A DNA stretch of 64,000 bases. Source: Vulcanimicrobiota bacterium. Its GTDB lineage: Bacteria; Vulcanimicrobiota; Xenobia; Xenobiales; JADMJV01. The first letter of the stretch is position 1. The number at the start of each line of letters is the position of its first letter. The position numbers and the translations under genes were made by a program. The stretch is taken from NCBI GenBank assembly GCA_019637395.1, contig JAHBVR010000015.1:124001-188000 (forward strand). Reading direction: 5' to 3'. Shown one piece after another: positions 7,539-16,423 of this stretch. Under the pieces are notes generated by a model. The model ran no database searches and was not told the DNA's origin. It worked only from the letters and a program-made list of their open reading frames with translations.

Positions 7539-9011
7539 ATGGGAAAAAAGAAAGCGAAGGTCAAAGCCGCCGGAAACGCGTTGGACATGCTGGTCCGCCA
7601 GTTCGCCCAGCCGCTGGCGTGTTTGCGCGAGCTGGTGCAGAATTCCATCGACGCCGGCACCAATCAGGTGGAAGTCACGCTGGCCCAGGAGCGCGAGGGC
7701 ATCCGCCTGTCGGTGAGCGACACCGGCGAGGGCATGACCGAAAACATCATCGAGACTCAGTTGACTCGCCTGTTCGCTTCTTCCAAAGAAGGCGATCTGA
7801 CCAAAGTCGGCAAGTTCGGCATCGGCTTCGTATCCGTCTTTGCCCTGGTGCCCCTGGCGGTGGTGGTGGACACCGGCCGCCAGGGTGAGGCCTGGCGCGT
7901 GCTCTTCAAACCTGACCGCTCTTTTGAGCTGCTCAAGTTACCTCATGGAGTGGAGGGCACCACCGTCCATCTCTACCTGGATGGTGAGCGCTTCGACCTC
8001 CCCGATTTGCGCGCCAAGGTCCACCAAACCCTGGCCTTCTGGTGCCGCCACTGCCGGGTGGAGATTTTTGTCGATGGCCAGTCCATCCGTTCGCCTTTTG
8101 AATTGACTGACTCGGTGCAGGCCCACTATGAAGAAGCGGGCACCCGCCTGGTGCTGGCTCTGAGCCGGCAGGCCGAATGTTTCTACGGATATTACAATCA
8201 GGGTCTGACGTTGCTGGAAGGCATGCAGTCCCCCTTGCCTCATCTGACCTTCAAAATCGATTCGCGTTACTTCGAGCACACGCTGACCCGCGACAATATC
8301 ATTCAAAACGAGGACTACGCCAAAGGGATGGCGTTGCTTGAGCGCGTGCTGAAAACCCACTATCCGCCGAAACTCTATGAGCATTTAAGAAACGGTGGGG
8401 AAGATTGGGAATTGCTGAGCATTCTCGGGCTAAAGGGGGTCAGTTGCGACCAGGAACCCCTCTTTCCCGACCACCAGGGCCAACGGTATTCCCTGGCCCA
8501 GTTACGCAAAGCTCAGGTTTGCCATCAGGACGAGCCCGATGAGTTGAGCCGACTGATCCACGAACCGGCTCAGAGTCGACTGGTGCTGCGGCTCAGCCAG
8601 GCGGCCGCCGCCTGGCTGAGCCAGCGCGACCTTCCCGTGCCGGCCACCAGGCAACGCTGGCGCTTTTCCCGGCCGGACGACTCGCTCGACCCCTTGCTGG
8701 TTTCGTGCCAACAATTGGGAAAAGCGCTGGGCGTGCGGCGCCTGAAGGCGGTGAGCTGGATCAGCCCGGCTCCCGGTTCTTTCCTGTGGCCGGCCTCGAA
8801 GGTGGGACTGGTTGGACATTCCGACCACGGGGATTTACTGCTCCTGGACGTGAACCACCCGACCGCGGCCAACCTGAAACGCCTGCAGGATTGGAATCGG
8901 CCGCTGGCGGCGCAAATTTTGCTGCAGCACCTCATCTTGCAGCTACCGGAAAAAGACCGTGAGGCACGCGCCGAGAAGCTGGCCATCACCATGCTGAGGC
9001 ACTTGAAGTGA
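7539..9011 (+). CDS. Hsp90/MutL-like GHKL ATPase
   Basis: 490 residues from ATG 7539. The ATP-binding Bergerat fold is intact: N-box LRELVQNSIDAG (E31, N35), G1 box DTGEGM (D61), the glycine lid KFGIGFVSVF (93-101), and GTTVHLYL (about 140-147) for the last strand. Residues ~230-265 (YYNQGLTLLEG, then HTLTRDNIIQNEDY) resemble the middle domain of Hsp90-like proteins, where a conserved Arg contacts ATP. The C-terminal 200 residues are unassigned, and there is no MutL or topoisomerase domain. No Shine-Dalgarno is visible because the upstream DNA is the terminator, so initiation may be leaderless or unusual. The gene overlaps the next by 4 nt (GTGA), so the ATPase and the 1322-residue protein are coupled. 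It probably acts as a chaperone-like or remodelling ATPase. Confidence 0.8.
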   Translation: MGKKKAKVKAAGNALDMLVRQFAQPLACLRELVQNSIDAGTNQVEVTLAQEREGIRLSVSDTGEGMTENIIETQLTRLFASSKEGDLTKVGKFGIGFVSVFALVPLAVVVDTGRQGEAWRVLFKPDRSFELLKLPHGVEGTTVHLYLDGERFDLPDLRAKVHQTLAFWCRHCRVEIFVDGQSIRSPFELTDSVQAHYEEAGTRLVLALSRQAECFYGYYNQGLTLLEGMQSPLPHLTFKIDSRYFEHTLTRDNIIQNEDYAKGMALLERVLKTHYPPKLYEHLRNGGEDWELLSILGLKGVSCDQEPLFPDHQGQRYSLAQLRKAQVCHQDEPDELSRLIHEPAQSRLVLRLSQAAAAWLSQRDLPVPATRQRWRFSRPDDSLDPLLVSCQQLGKALGVRRLKAVSWISPAPGSFLWPASKVGLVGHSDHGDLLLLDVNHPTAANLKRLQDWNRPLAAQILLQHLILQLPEKDREARAEKLAITMLRHLK

Positions 9012-12000
9012 GCTTTCTCGAGCGGCTGCGCGGCCAGGGCCAACTGCATCGCGAGGGCGAGTTCACCCTGGACGTGGAGCAGGCCAGGACCAAGCTGTCG
9101 CGCTTTCAGTTCCGAGAGGACCAGGATTTTCTGTATCACCTGGTGGGTGGTCTCTTTCGTTTAGGCGCGGAAGAGATCGAAGTAGATTGGCAGGCCAACC
9201 GGCTGAGCGTACGGATGCTGGCTCTTCCTCTAGAACCGGATTTCCTGCCGGCGCTGCCGGGAGCTTTGCTGGAGGAAAACTCACCGCAGCGGCGTCTGGC
9301 CGCGGCCGCCCAATCCTTGCTGGCACACAAGCTGATCCGCTTCGATTGGATCGGCTCAGGCAAAAATCAACTATATGACTATCTGAGCGGCAAACAACAG
9401 AACTGGGAGCGGGTTTGCTTGCGGGAGATTCAACTGGAAGGCCTTTCCTCCGGCCTGGTCGAGCGAGCTCTCGCCGAGCTGAGAAAAAAAGCCGCTTATT
9501 GCCGCAAGCCGCTGCTCGTGAGAGGAAATGCCCTGCCGATCACGTTCCCCACCGGCCAACTGGGCGGACTGCCGGCCACCTGCCAATGCCGCCCCGGCCA
9601 GCTCAGCCAGTTGGAGCTGGTAGTGGACGAAATGGTTTGTCCGCCCAAGACCGTGCCCGCTCCGTTTGCCTGGCACGGTGTTTGCTATGGCGACTTCCAT
9701 CTCGATGTCTCGCTAACGAACGCGGTCGAGGACGAACTCTATGCGCGCGTGGCCAACGCCATCGAGAGCAGCTTTACCGATTGCATCGAAAGGGTCCGCG
9801 ACCGCGAGGTCATTGGTAAGCTTCTGAGCGGCCCGGCTTACCCCTGGTTGCAACCGCTACTGCCGCGCCTGCGCAAGCGGGTGCTATTTACCGACCAGCG
9901 CGCTGAAGACTGGTCGCTCGACGAATTAACTCCACCGGTCTATTTCAGCACCGAGCAGGCACCGATCGATCTACCCGAGAGGATTTTGCTGGAGACCTCG
10001 CCGGTAATGCTCGCCTGCCTGCAAGCGCAGTTTGGCGCCGAGTGCCGACGCGCGGACGAGGTGGTGTTGCGCCAGTTACGCCGCCAGCGCAACCAGTTCC
10101 AGTGGAGCCGGCGAGCCGAGACCGGACTGAACCTGCCGGCGCGCAACTGGTTGGTCCAGAAAGTCTTCGAGCAGAGCGCCGGGCAGTGGTCGCTGGGCAT
10201 TCCCGACGACTGGGCCGAACCCGGAGGCAGCCTCACCCTGTTGCACCAGGGCCGTCTTCTCTGCCACCGCCAACTCGCTCACCCCGAAGTGGCTTTTACT
10301 TTAATTTGCGAGGTTGGCGAAGCTCAAATCAATGAGTTGTGGGACGACATCACGGAAGAGGCCTGGGAAGAATTGGAACCGCGCTGGCTGCACAGCCTGG
10401 AGGAGCTGATTCGCGAAATGGCCGGAGAAGGTGTGCCCAGAGGGGCCCTGCGGACCTATCTGGTAAAGCATTTGAGCCACGCCCGGCGCCCACAGGACAG
10501 CTATTTCGCCAAGACCATGCTCTTCCAGGATTGGCACGGTCGGTTTTATTCGCTATTTCAATTGCTCTCGCTGGGGCCTGGTCAAAGCTTGTGCCTGGTG
10601 ACGGAAGAGCAAGCCCCGCTGGAGGATTTTATGCCGGTGGGCGTTTTCATCCGAGCCGGTCATTGGGAGACACGGCTTTTCAAGAGCATCAGCTCGCTCA
10701 AGCTTTTGGAACTTGACTATCTGTTGAGAGACCTGAACCTGTCCCGCCGCCCGTCTTTCCTGGAACGCCGGAACCTGTCTCCAACCTTTGGCCAGGCCCG
10801 CGTGACTTTCTGCGTGCGCGGAGTCGAATTGGAAACGGTCAAGGTCGATTCAATACTCGGCTTTGAAGCCTGGGTGCGGAACGACGAGCTGACCTTCCAG
10901 ATTCGCCTGGAAAACGAGAGGCTGGGAGCCAGTCGCTTTCGCCTGGCCATGAACGCCAAAGCCAAACGCTTCCTGGATCAACTGGTGGCGGAGGCGCGCG
11001 AACTCTCCCCTCCCCTGCCGCTGCAGGCCGAGTGGCTGGCCTGGGCTCGGGAAGCCACGCTGCGCCAGGTGGCTGCGCCCGAACTGGCCTGCTGGCCCAC
11101 CCTGTGGAATGGAATGGTGAGCTTACAAGATTTGCGCCGGGCCGAGCGGGTCAACTGGACCAGCGGGCCTGGTTCTGCGCAATTTCCCCGAGAGTTATTG
11201 CTGATCAACCTGTCCGATGGCCAGCGCGCCTACCTGCAACAGCAGTGCCAAAACGAGTGGGTCGGCCAGGATCTTTGGTTCGCTGAGCAGGAACGGTTGC
11301 GGCTCTTTCTCGAGAAACCGATGTGGAGTCCGAATTTTCAGGCGTTGGGCACCTACCCTGGAGTCTGGCTGGTGGCTGACAAAGACCCCGGCAAGGTCAT
11401 TCACCTGCTTCGCGGACGCTGGTTGCGCGAGGAAGAGGGATTGATACCGCCCGGACTGCGCGCTACCGTGGAGTGCGCGGGTTTCGAGGATGCCCCCGAT
11501 CTCTCGGAGTTGCTGGAACGAATCCGAAGGCATCTGGCCGATTGGTTGGCAGTGGCTCGTCCCCGCAACCGCGGAATGCTCTACCACTGGCGAGAGTGGG
11601 CGCCGCTCAGCCAGGAGATCAACGATTGCCTGCGCCGCCAGCCCTGGTTTCAGACTAACCAGGGCCTTCTCAGTTGGGAAGATATTCTGCAGAAAGGGGA
11701 GATCTACCGGGTGGTGGCAATCTATCCGGATCTCCCTCGAGATCGGCTCTTCTTAGCCGAAAGCGGGACTCCGCCGGGGTTGCTGGATTCGCTGCTGGCC
11801 CAGCACGGCAAAGGCCATTCCGTGCCCCAGACCGCCAGGCTACTGCAAGAAGAAAAACGGCTGGCCGAACGACGCCAGCGTCTGGCGGATCAGCTCCGCC
11901 GGCTCAACCACCTGAAGTTCAAAATCAAGGTCGAGTGGGGCGATGTGGGCCTGTCGGGTAAGTCCACCAAGGATTGCTGGCTGCTCTTGCCGGAACGGGC

Positions 12001-12976
12001 CGTACTGCTCCACAATGTCCCGTCGGGCCTGGTGGGCGCCCTGGAGTGCGACCAGGAATATCGACTGCGCCGCATCGGGTCTCAAGAGTACGCGGAATTG
12101 AATCAGGGAGTGCGGCGCCGCTTTTACCAGGCGCTGCAGCCGCTGCTGCTGCAACGAATTCAAGCCGGCCGTCTGAATGCAGCGGAACTCGCCACCTTTT
12201 GCGAAGTTCTCATGCTGGGTATGGAAGATATGGCTCAGGTGCGCTGGATCCCTTGTGCCGACGGCAGCCTGACCAGCCTGGCCCAGCTCAAACTCGATAG
12301 CGAAGAGCGTGATGAACTCGGCTATTGGCCCAAGACCTACGCCTTCAGTTCGGGGGGAGCCCGCATCACGCCGATCTTGTCCTCCCCGTTGATGCTGGAG
12401 GTGGTTGGACGTTACTGTGGGCGCCGGCCCCAGCCCCTGCCCAAACCGTTACTGCATCAGGACGTGAAACTCAAAATGCCCAGTTTCCGCGGTTTCGGCC
12501 AGGTGCTGCGCAGCCTGGGCCATGCCGCCGACAGGCTACGCGAACAAGTGGTGAATGTGGAAACGCGCCGGGCCACCCTCTTTGAGACACTCTTCAAGGA
12601 GACGCCGCCGGGCGATGGCAAAGCCTTGTTGACGGCGCTCCGGCGCCAGGCGGCTCAGTTGACTCAAGGCGCGGCTCGCCGAGAGCTTTTGAAAGTTCTG
12701 GACAAAGCCAGAATCGGTGACTGCCGCGATTTGTGGGATTTTACACCGGAACTGGTGTTGTCGAGCTCCTGGTTGCGAGCGCACCTGGGTAGCCAGGAGC
12801 CGCCGGTGGAGGTGACTTTGAGCTTGCTGCTCTGCCTGGTGAGCGCCATCAACGCCCGCAGCCAACCGTTCACCGACAAAATGGAAGAGAAATTCCTGGG
12901 AAGCCTGACCGAAGAGCTAGTAGGGTCGTGGGCCACCAGCGGGAACGCGGGATCGAGTGAAGTCACGAGGCCTTAG
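9008..12976 (+). CDS. Very large orphan protein with degenerate GHKL-like N-terminus (paralogue B)
   Basis: 1322 residues from GTG 9008, translationally coupled to the GHKL ATPase (GTGA). I recognise no named family. Residues 1-110 match the genes at 3965 and 55652: 'GQLHREGEFTLDVEQAR.KL', then a helix LVGGLFRLGA and a strand EEIEVDW. This lines up with the ATPase's 'ELVQNSIDAG..QVEV' but has lost E, N and D. 'LAAAAQSLLAHKLIRFDWIG' then falls where the lid of the active enzyme lies. The rest is Leu-, Arg- and Trp-rich, apparently soluble and all-domain, with no transmembrane helix, signal peptide or known catalytic motif. A charged helical stretch (about 940-975, 'LLQEEKRLAERRQRLADQL') may be a coiled coil. 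It overlaps the following exporter gene by 20 nt. I infer a partner or client platform for the ATPase. Confidence 0.6.
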   Translation: MSFLERLRGQGQLHREGEFTLDVEQARTKLSRFQFREDQDFLYHLVGGLFRLGAEEIEVDWQANRLSVRMLALPLEPDFLPALPGALLEENSPQRRLAAAAQSLLAHKLIRFDWIGSGKNQLYDYLSGKQQNWERVCLREIQLEGLSSGLVERALAELRKKAAYCRKPLLVRGNALPITFPTGQLGGLPATCQCRPGQLSQLELVVDEMVCPPKTVPAPFAWHGVCYGDFHLDVSLTNAVEDELYARVANAIESSFTDCIERVRDREVIGKLLSGPAYPWLQPLLPRLRKRVLFTDQRAEDWSLDELTPPVYFSTEQAPIDLPERILLETSPVMLACLQAQFGAECRRADEVVLRQLRRQRNQFQWSRRAETGLNLPARNWLVQKVFEQSAGQWSLGIPDDWAEPGGSLTLLHQGRLLCHRQLAHPEVAFTLICEVGEAQINELWDDITEEAWEELEPRWLHSLEELIREMAGEGVPRGALRTYLVKHLSHARRPQDSYFAKTMLFQDWHGRFYSLFQLLSLGPGQSLCLVTEEQAPLEDFMPVGVFIRAGHWETRLFKSISSLKLLELDYLLRDLNLSRRPSFLERRNLSPTFGQARVTFCVRGVELETVKVDSILGFEAWVRNDELTFQIRLENERLGASRFRLAMNAKAKRFLDQLVAEARELSPPLPLQAEWLAWAREATLRQVAAPELACWPTLWNGMVSLQDLRRAERVNWTSGPGSAQFPRELLLINLSDGQRAYLQQQCQNEWVGQDLWFAEQERLRLFLEKPMWSPNFQALGTYPGVWLVADKDPGKVIHLLRGRWLREEEGLIPPGLRATVECAGFEDAPDLSELLERIRRHLADWLAVARPRNRGMLYHWREWAPLSQEINDCLRRQPWFQTNQGLLSWEDILQKGEIYRVVAIYPDLPRDRLFLAESGTPPGLLDSLLAQHGKGHSVPQTARLLQEEKRLAERRQRLADQLRRLNHLKFKIKVEWGDVGLSGKSTKDCWLLLPERAVLLHNVPSGLVGALECDQEYRLRRIGSQEYAELNQGVRRRFYQALQPLLLQRIQAGRLNAAELATFCEVLMLGMEDMAQVRWIPCADGSLTSLAQLKLDSEERDELGYWPKTYAFSSGGARITPILSSPLMLEVVGRYCGRRPQPLPKPLLHQDVKLKMPSFRGFGQVLRSLGHAADRLREQVVNVETRRATLFETLFKETPPGDGKALLTALRRQAAQLTQGAARRELLKVLDKARIGDCRDLWDFTPELVLSSSWLRAHLGSQEPPVEVTLSLLLCLVSAINARSQPFTDKMEEKFLGSLTEELVGSWATSGNAGSSEVTRP

Positions 12977-14654
12977 AGCCCTTTTCGGTTATCTTTGGAA
13001 TTATCGCTGGCAAACGGGCATCGGCGTGCTCGGTTTGATTCTGGCTGACGCCGCTCAGTTGGGCATTCCCTTTTTAAGTCAACGAGTCATTGACGATCTG
13101 CGGGAAGGACCTGATCGGTTCACCATCGCTCTGATCGTGTGCCTGGCCCTGCTGGCCTATGCCGCCCGCTGTTTATGGCGCTACTGCTTGTTCGGAGCGG
13201 CCCGTAAATGTGACATCGAGATTCGCCGCCAGATCTACCACCGGGCCATTCACCTCGATTTGACCTATCATTCCCAGAGTTCGATCGGCCATATGATGGC
13301 ACTGGCCACCAGCGATGTGGCGGCCGTGCGCATGGCGCTGGCCTTCGCGCTGATGTCTTCGTTTGACGCGGTCATCTACAGTTTGCTGAGCATCACCGCC
13401 CTGTTGCGCATCGACGCCGGCCTGGCCATGGTAACGCTTTTGCCCTTTCCCTTGCTCGGTTTCATGATGCGCTATCTGATGAAATGGAACTATTCGACCT
13501 GGGATCGGGTGCAGCAAAGCATCGACGAGTTGACCGAAAAGTCGCGCGAGAGTATTGCCGGTATGCGCGTGTTGCGCACGCTGGTCCAGGCAGAGGGGGA
13601 CGCGGCCGAGTTTCGCCGCATCACCGCCGAGCAGCACCGGCGCTTTATGACTTTTGTGAAAGTGGATGGGGTCTACTCCCCCACCATTTTGTTTTTGTCC
13701 GGCATCAGTTCGGCTCTGCTGCTGGCGGTGGGCGGCCAGCACGTGGTGGACGGGCGCCTGACGGTGGGCGAATTCGCGGCTTTTGCTTCCTTTCTGGGCC
13801 AGTTGAGCTGGCCCATGGTGGCAGCCGGCTGGACGCTTTCCCTGGTGCAGCGGGCCACCGCCTCCATGGATCGAATTTTGACCTTGCTGGATGCTCTGCC
13901 CGAGCCGCAGCAGCCGGTGCTGGACGGTCCTTTTGAGGGAGCCCTGGAAATTCGCGGGCTGACCTTTACGTATCCGGGTGGGGTCAAACCAGCTTTGTCA
14001 GACCTGACAGCTCGGGTGGCGGCAGGGGGCAGCCTGGGCCTGGTGGGAGAGGTGGGCTCGGGCAAGTCGACGCTGACGCGTCTGCTGCAGCGTTTGTTCG
14101 AACCACCGGCCGGCACGATTTTTCTCGACGGCCGGGACGTTGTCGAGTTGAATTTGACGCAATTGCGCCGGCAGTTCGCCTGGGTGGAGCAGGAGTCGTT
14201 TTTGTTTTCCGCCACCATCGAAGAGAATTTGCGCCTGAGCGGCTTTGCGGGAGACGTCCAGGAAGCCGCCCGCCAGGCCGAGTTGCATCAGGAGGTCATG
14301 AGTTTTCCGGAGGGTTATCAGACCTTGTTGGGAGAGAGGGGCGTGACGCTCTCAGGCGGACAGCGCCAGCGCTTGTGTTTGGCCCGGGCCCTCTTAAAGC
14401 CGGCTCCGGTGTTGTTGTTAGATGACACTTTGTCGGCGGTGGACGCCGACACCGAACAGCGTATTCTGGCTTCCCTGGCCGCCTTGCGCGGCCGGCAGAC
14501 GCTGGTCATCATATCCCATCGGGTCAGTTCCGTGCGCGACTGCGACGAGATTCTGGTCTTGGAAGAGGGCAGCGTGGTGCAGCGCGGGCGCCACCAGCAG
14601 TTGCTGGCCGAGGATGGGTTATACAAACGCCTGTATGAGTTACAGACCTCATGA
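12957..14654 (+). CDS. ABC exporter half-transporter, non-canonical subunit
   Basis: 565 residues: a six-helix exporter membrane domain (residues ~15-310), then a nucleotide-binding domain with Walker A GEVGSGKST (about 364), Q-loop, signature LSGGQRQR (about 465), Walker B LLLDDTLSAVD (about 487) and switch His in ISHRVSS. The catalytic Glu after Walker B is Asp (LDD). This marks the inactive-site half of heterodimeric exporters such as BmrC/BmrD or LmrC/LmrD. The GTG start at 12957 overlaps the 1322-residue gene by 20 nt, and the stop overlaps the next ABC gene (ATGA). Substrate is unknown; lipids, drugs or peptides are possible. Confidence 0.9.
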   Translation: MKSRGLRALFGYLWNYRWQTGIGVLGLILADAAQLGIPFLSQRVIDDLREGPDRFTIALIVCLALLAYAARCLWRYCLFGAARKCDIEIRRQIYHRAIHLDLTYHSQSSIGHMMALATSDVAAVRMALAFALMSSFDAVIYSLLSITALLRIDAGLAMVTLLPFPLLGFMMRYLMKWNYSTWDRVQQSIDELTEKSRESIAGMRVLRTLVQAEGDAAEFRRITAEQHRRFMTFVKVDGVYSPTILFLSGISSALLLAVGGQHVVDGRLTVGEFAAFASFLGQLSWPMVAAGWTLSLVQRATASMDRILTLLDALPEPQQPVLDGPFEGALEIRGLTFTYPGGVKPALSDLTARVAAGGSLGLVGEVGSGKSTLTRLLQRLFEPPAGTIFLDGRDVVELNLTQLRRQFAWVEQESFLFSATIEENLRLSGFAGDVQEAARQAELHQEVMSFPEGYQTLLGERGVTLSGGQRQRLCLARALLKPAPVLLLDDTLSAVDADTEQRILASLAALRGRQTLVIISHRVSSVRDCDEILVLEEGSVVQRGRHQQLLAEDGLYKRLYELQTS

Positions 14655-16423
14655 TAGATGATCATCTCCAGGTCAAGCTCAGCCAGCGCCAGGCGCTCTT
14701 CTACTTTGGCCGAGTCTTGCGCGAAGCACGCGAGCAACGTTGGATGATCGCGCTCTGTTTGTTCGGTTCCTTGCTGGAGGCCGGCATCGAGGTGCGTCTG
14801 CCGCAGCTGATGGCTTCAGGCATCGATCAGTTCATGATCTCCAAGGCTTCCGGCCCGGCCCGCATGGACGGCTTGATGCAACTCGGCCTGGTTTACCTGG
14901 GACTGGTGTTGCTGGCGGCCGTGCTCGGCTTTCTCCTGACCCTGGGCTTCAATCGAGTCGGCCAAACGGTGGTGGAGCGCCTGCGCAATCATCTCTTCGA
15001 GCATCTGCACCGCCTGCCCATCGGTTATTTCGACGGCAATCCGGTGGGGCGACTGGTCACCCGCGTGGCCAACGACACGGGCACCTTAAGCGAGTTTTTC
15101 ACCGGCGTGGTGGCCAATCTGCTTTGCGATCTGCTCAAACTGCTGGTGCTGCTGGGGGCGCTGTTCTGGGCCTCGCCGCGTCTGACGTTGAGCGTGCTGG
15201 TGCTGGCTCCCCCGGCTCTGCTGGCCTCGCTGCTCTTTCAGCGAGCCAACACACGGGTGAACCGGGACATTCGCCGCCTGCTGGCCCAGTTGAACGCCTT
15301 CATTCAGGAGAATCTGCAGGGTCTGGCCACCTTGAAGTCGTTCACCGCCGAAGCCAAAATGCAGGGCGATTTCGACCGCCAGAACCGCGAATACCTGGGC
15401 GTGGAAATGCGTCTGGTCTATCTCTACATGCTGTTCCGGCCCCTGTTTGGCACGATTTCCATGCTGTCGTTGGCCATCGTTCTGTGGGTGGGCGGCTGGC
15501 AGGTGACCAGCGGGCAGATTTCGCTGGGAACCCTGGTGTTGTTTGTCTTTTACCTGAAAATGTTGTTCGCTCCCCTGGACGACCTGGCCGAACGCTTCAA
15601 CGTCTTGCAGTCAGCGGCGGTGGCGGCGGAACGCCTGTTTTTGATTCTGGACGCCGAGCCGGAGTCGCCGGGCGGCCAACCGGTTGTTTCCAGTCGGGGG
15701 CGCATCGAATTCCGCGACGTGCACTTTGCCTATGACCCCAAAAAGCCGGTGCTGCAGGGCGTGTCCTTTGTCTTGGAACCGGGCCAGAAGCTGGCCCTGG
15801 TGGGAGCCACCGGTTCCGGCAAAACCACCGTGACGTCTCTGTTGCAGCGTCTGTATCCGCTGGTGGAAGGCGAAATTCTGTTGGACGGCGTGGACATACG
15901 CCAACTGCAGGTAGACTCGCTGCGCCGCCAGTTCGGCATCATTCAGCAAGAATTGTTTCTGTTCAAAGCCTCCTTGCGCCATAACGTAACCCTCTACCGC
16001 TCGGTCTCGGAACCGGCCCTGGCCGAGGCGTTGCGCATTTCCCGGGCTGCGCGGGTGGTGGAAGCGCACCCGGAAGGGCTGGAGCGCCGCTTGGGGGAGC
16101 GCGGCAATCAATTGTCGCAAGGTGAACGCCAGCTGGTCTCTTTCGCACGCGCCCTGGTGGATGATCCGCCGGTGCTCATCATGGATGAGGCCACGGCCAG
16201 TATCGACAGCCTGACCGAGCAGGCCATTCAAGAGGCCCTGCATGAGGTGCTCCAGGGTCGCACGGCCATCCTGGTGGCCCACCGTTTGTCGACCATCCAG
16301 CATTGCGATCAAATCTTACTGCTGGATCACGGGAAAGTGGTGGAAAGAGGCACGCACCGGGAACTGATGGAGCAAGATGGTGCTTATGCCAACCTGGTGC
16401 GACATCAACTGGAGAAAGCGTGA
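14651..16423 (+). CDS. ABC exporter half-transporter, catalytic subunit
   Basis: 590 residues with the same architecture as its upstream neighbour: an exporter membrane domain (to about 330) and a nucleotide-binding domain. Walker A is GATGSGKTT (about 385), the signature is LSQGERQ (about 488), and Walker B is VLIMDEATASID with the catalytic Glu intact. The His-switch is in AHRLSTI. The signature LSQGE instead of LSGGQ is typical of the canonical-Walker-B partner in heterodimeric exporters, complementing the degenerate neighbour. It starts by ATGA overlap and ends by GTGA overlap with the metallophosphoesterase, so the three are surely cotranscribed. Confidence 0.92.
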   Translation: MIDDHLQVKLSQRQALFYFGRVLREAREQRWMIALCLFGSLLEAGIEVRLPQLMASGIDQFMISKASGPARMDGLMQLGLVYLGLVLLAAVLGFLLTLGFNRVGQTVVERLRNHLFEHLHRLPIGYFDGNPVGRLVTRVANDTGTLSEFFTGVVANLLCDLLKLLVLLGALFWASPRLTLSVLVLAPPALLASLLFQRANTRVNRDIRRLLAQLNAFIQENLQGLATLKSFTAEAKMQGDFDRQNREYLGVEMRLVYLYMLFRPLFGTISMLSLAIVLWVGGWQVTSGQISLGTLVLFVFYLKMLFAPLDDLAERFNVLQSAAVAAERLFLILDAEPESPGGQPVVSSRGRIEFRDVHFAYDPKKPVLQGVSFVLEPGQKLALVGATGSGKTTVTSLLQRLYPLVEGEILLDGVDIRQLQVDSLRRQFGIIQQELFLFKASLRHNVTLYRSVSEPALAEALRISRAARVVEAHPEGLERRLGERGNQLSQGERQLVSFARALVDDPPVLIMDEATASIDSLTEQAIQEALHEVLQGRTAILVAHRLSTIQHCDQILLLDHGKVVERGTHRELMEQDGAYANLVRHQLEKA

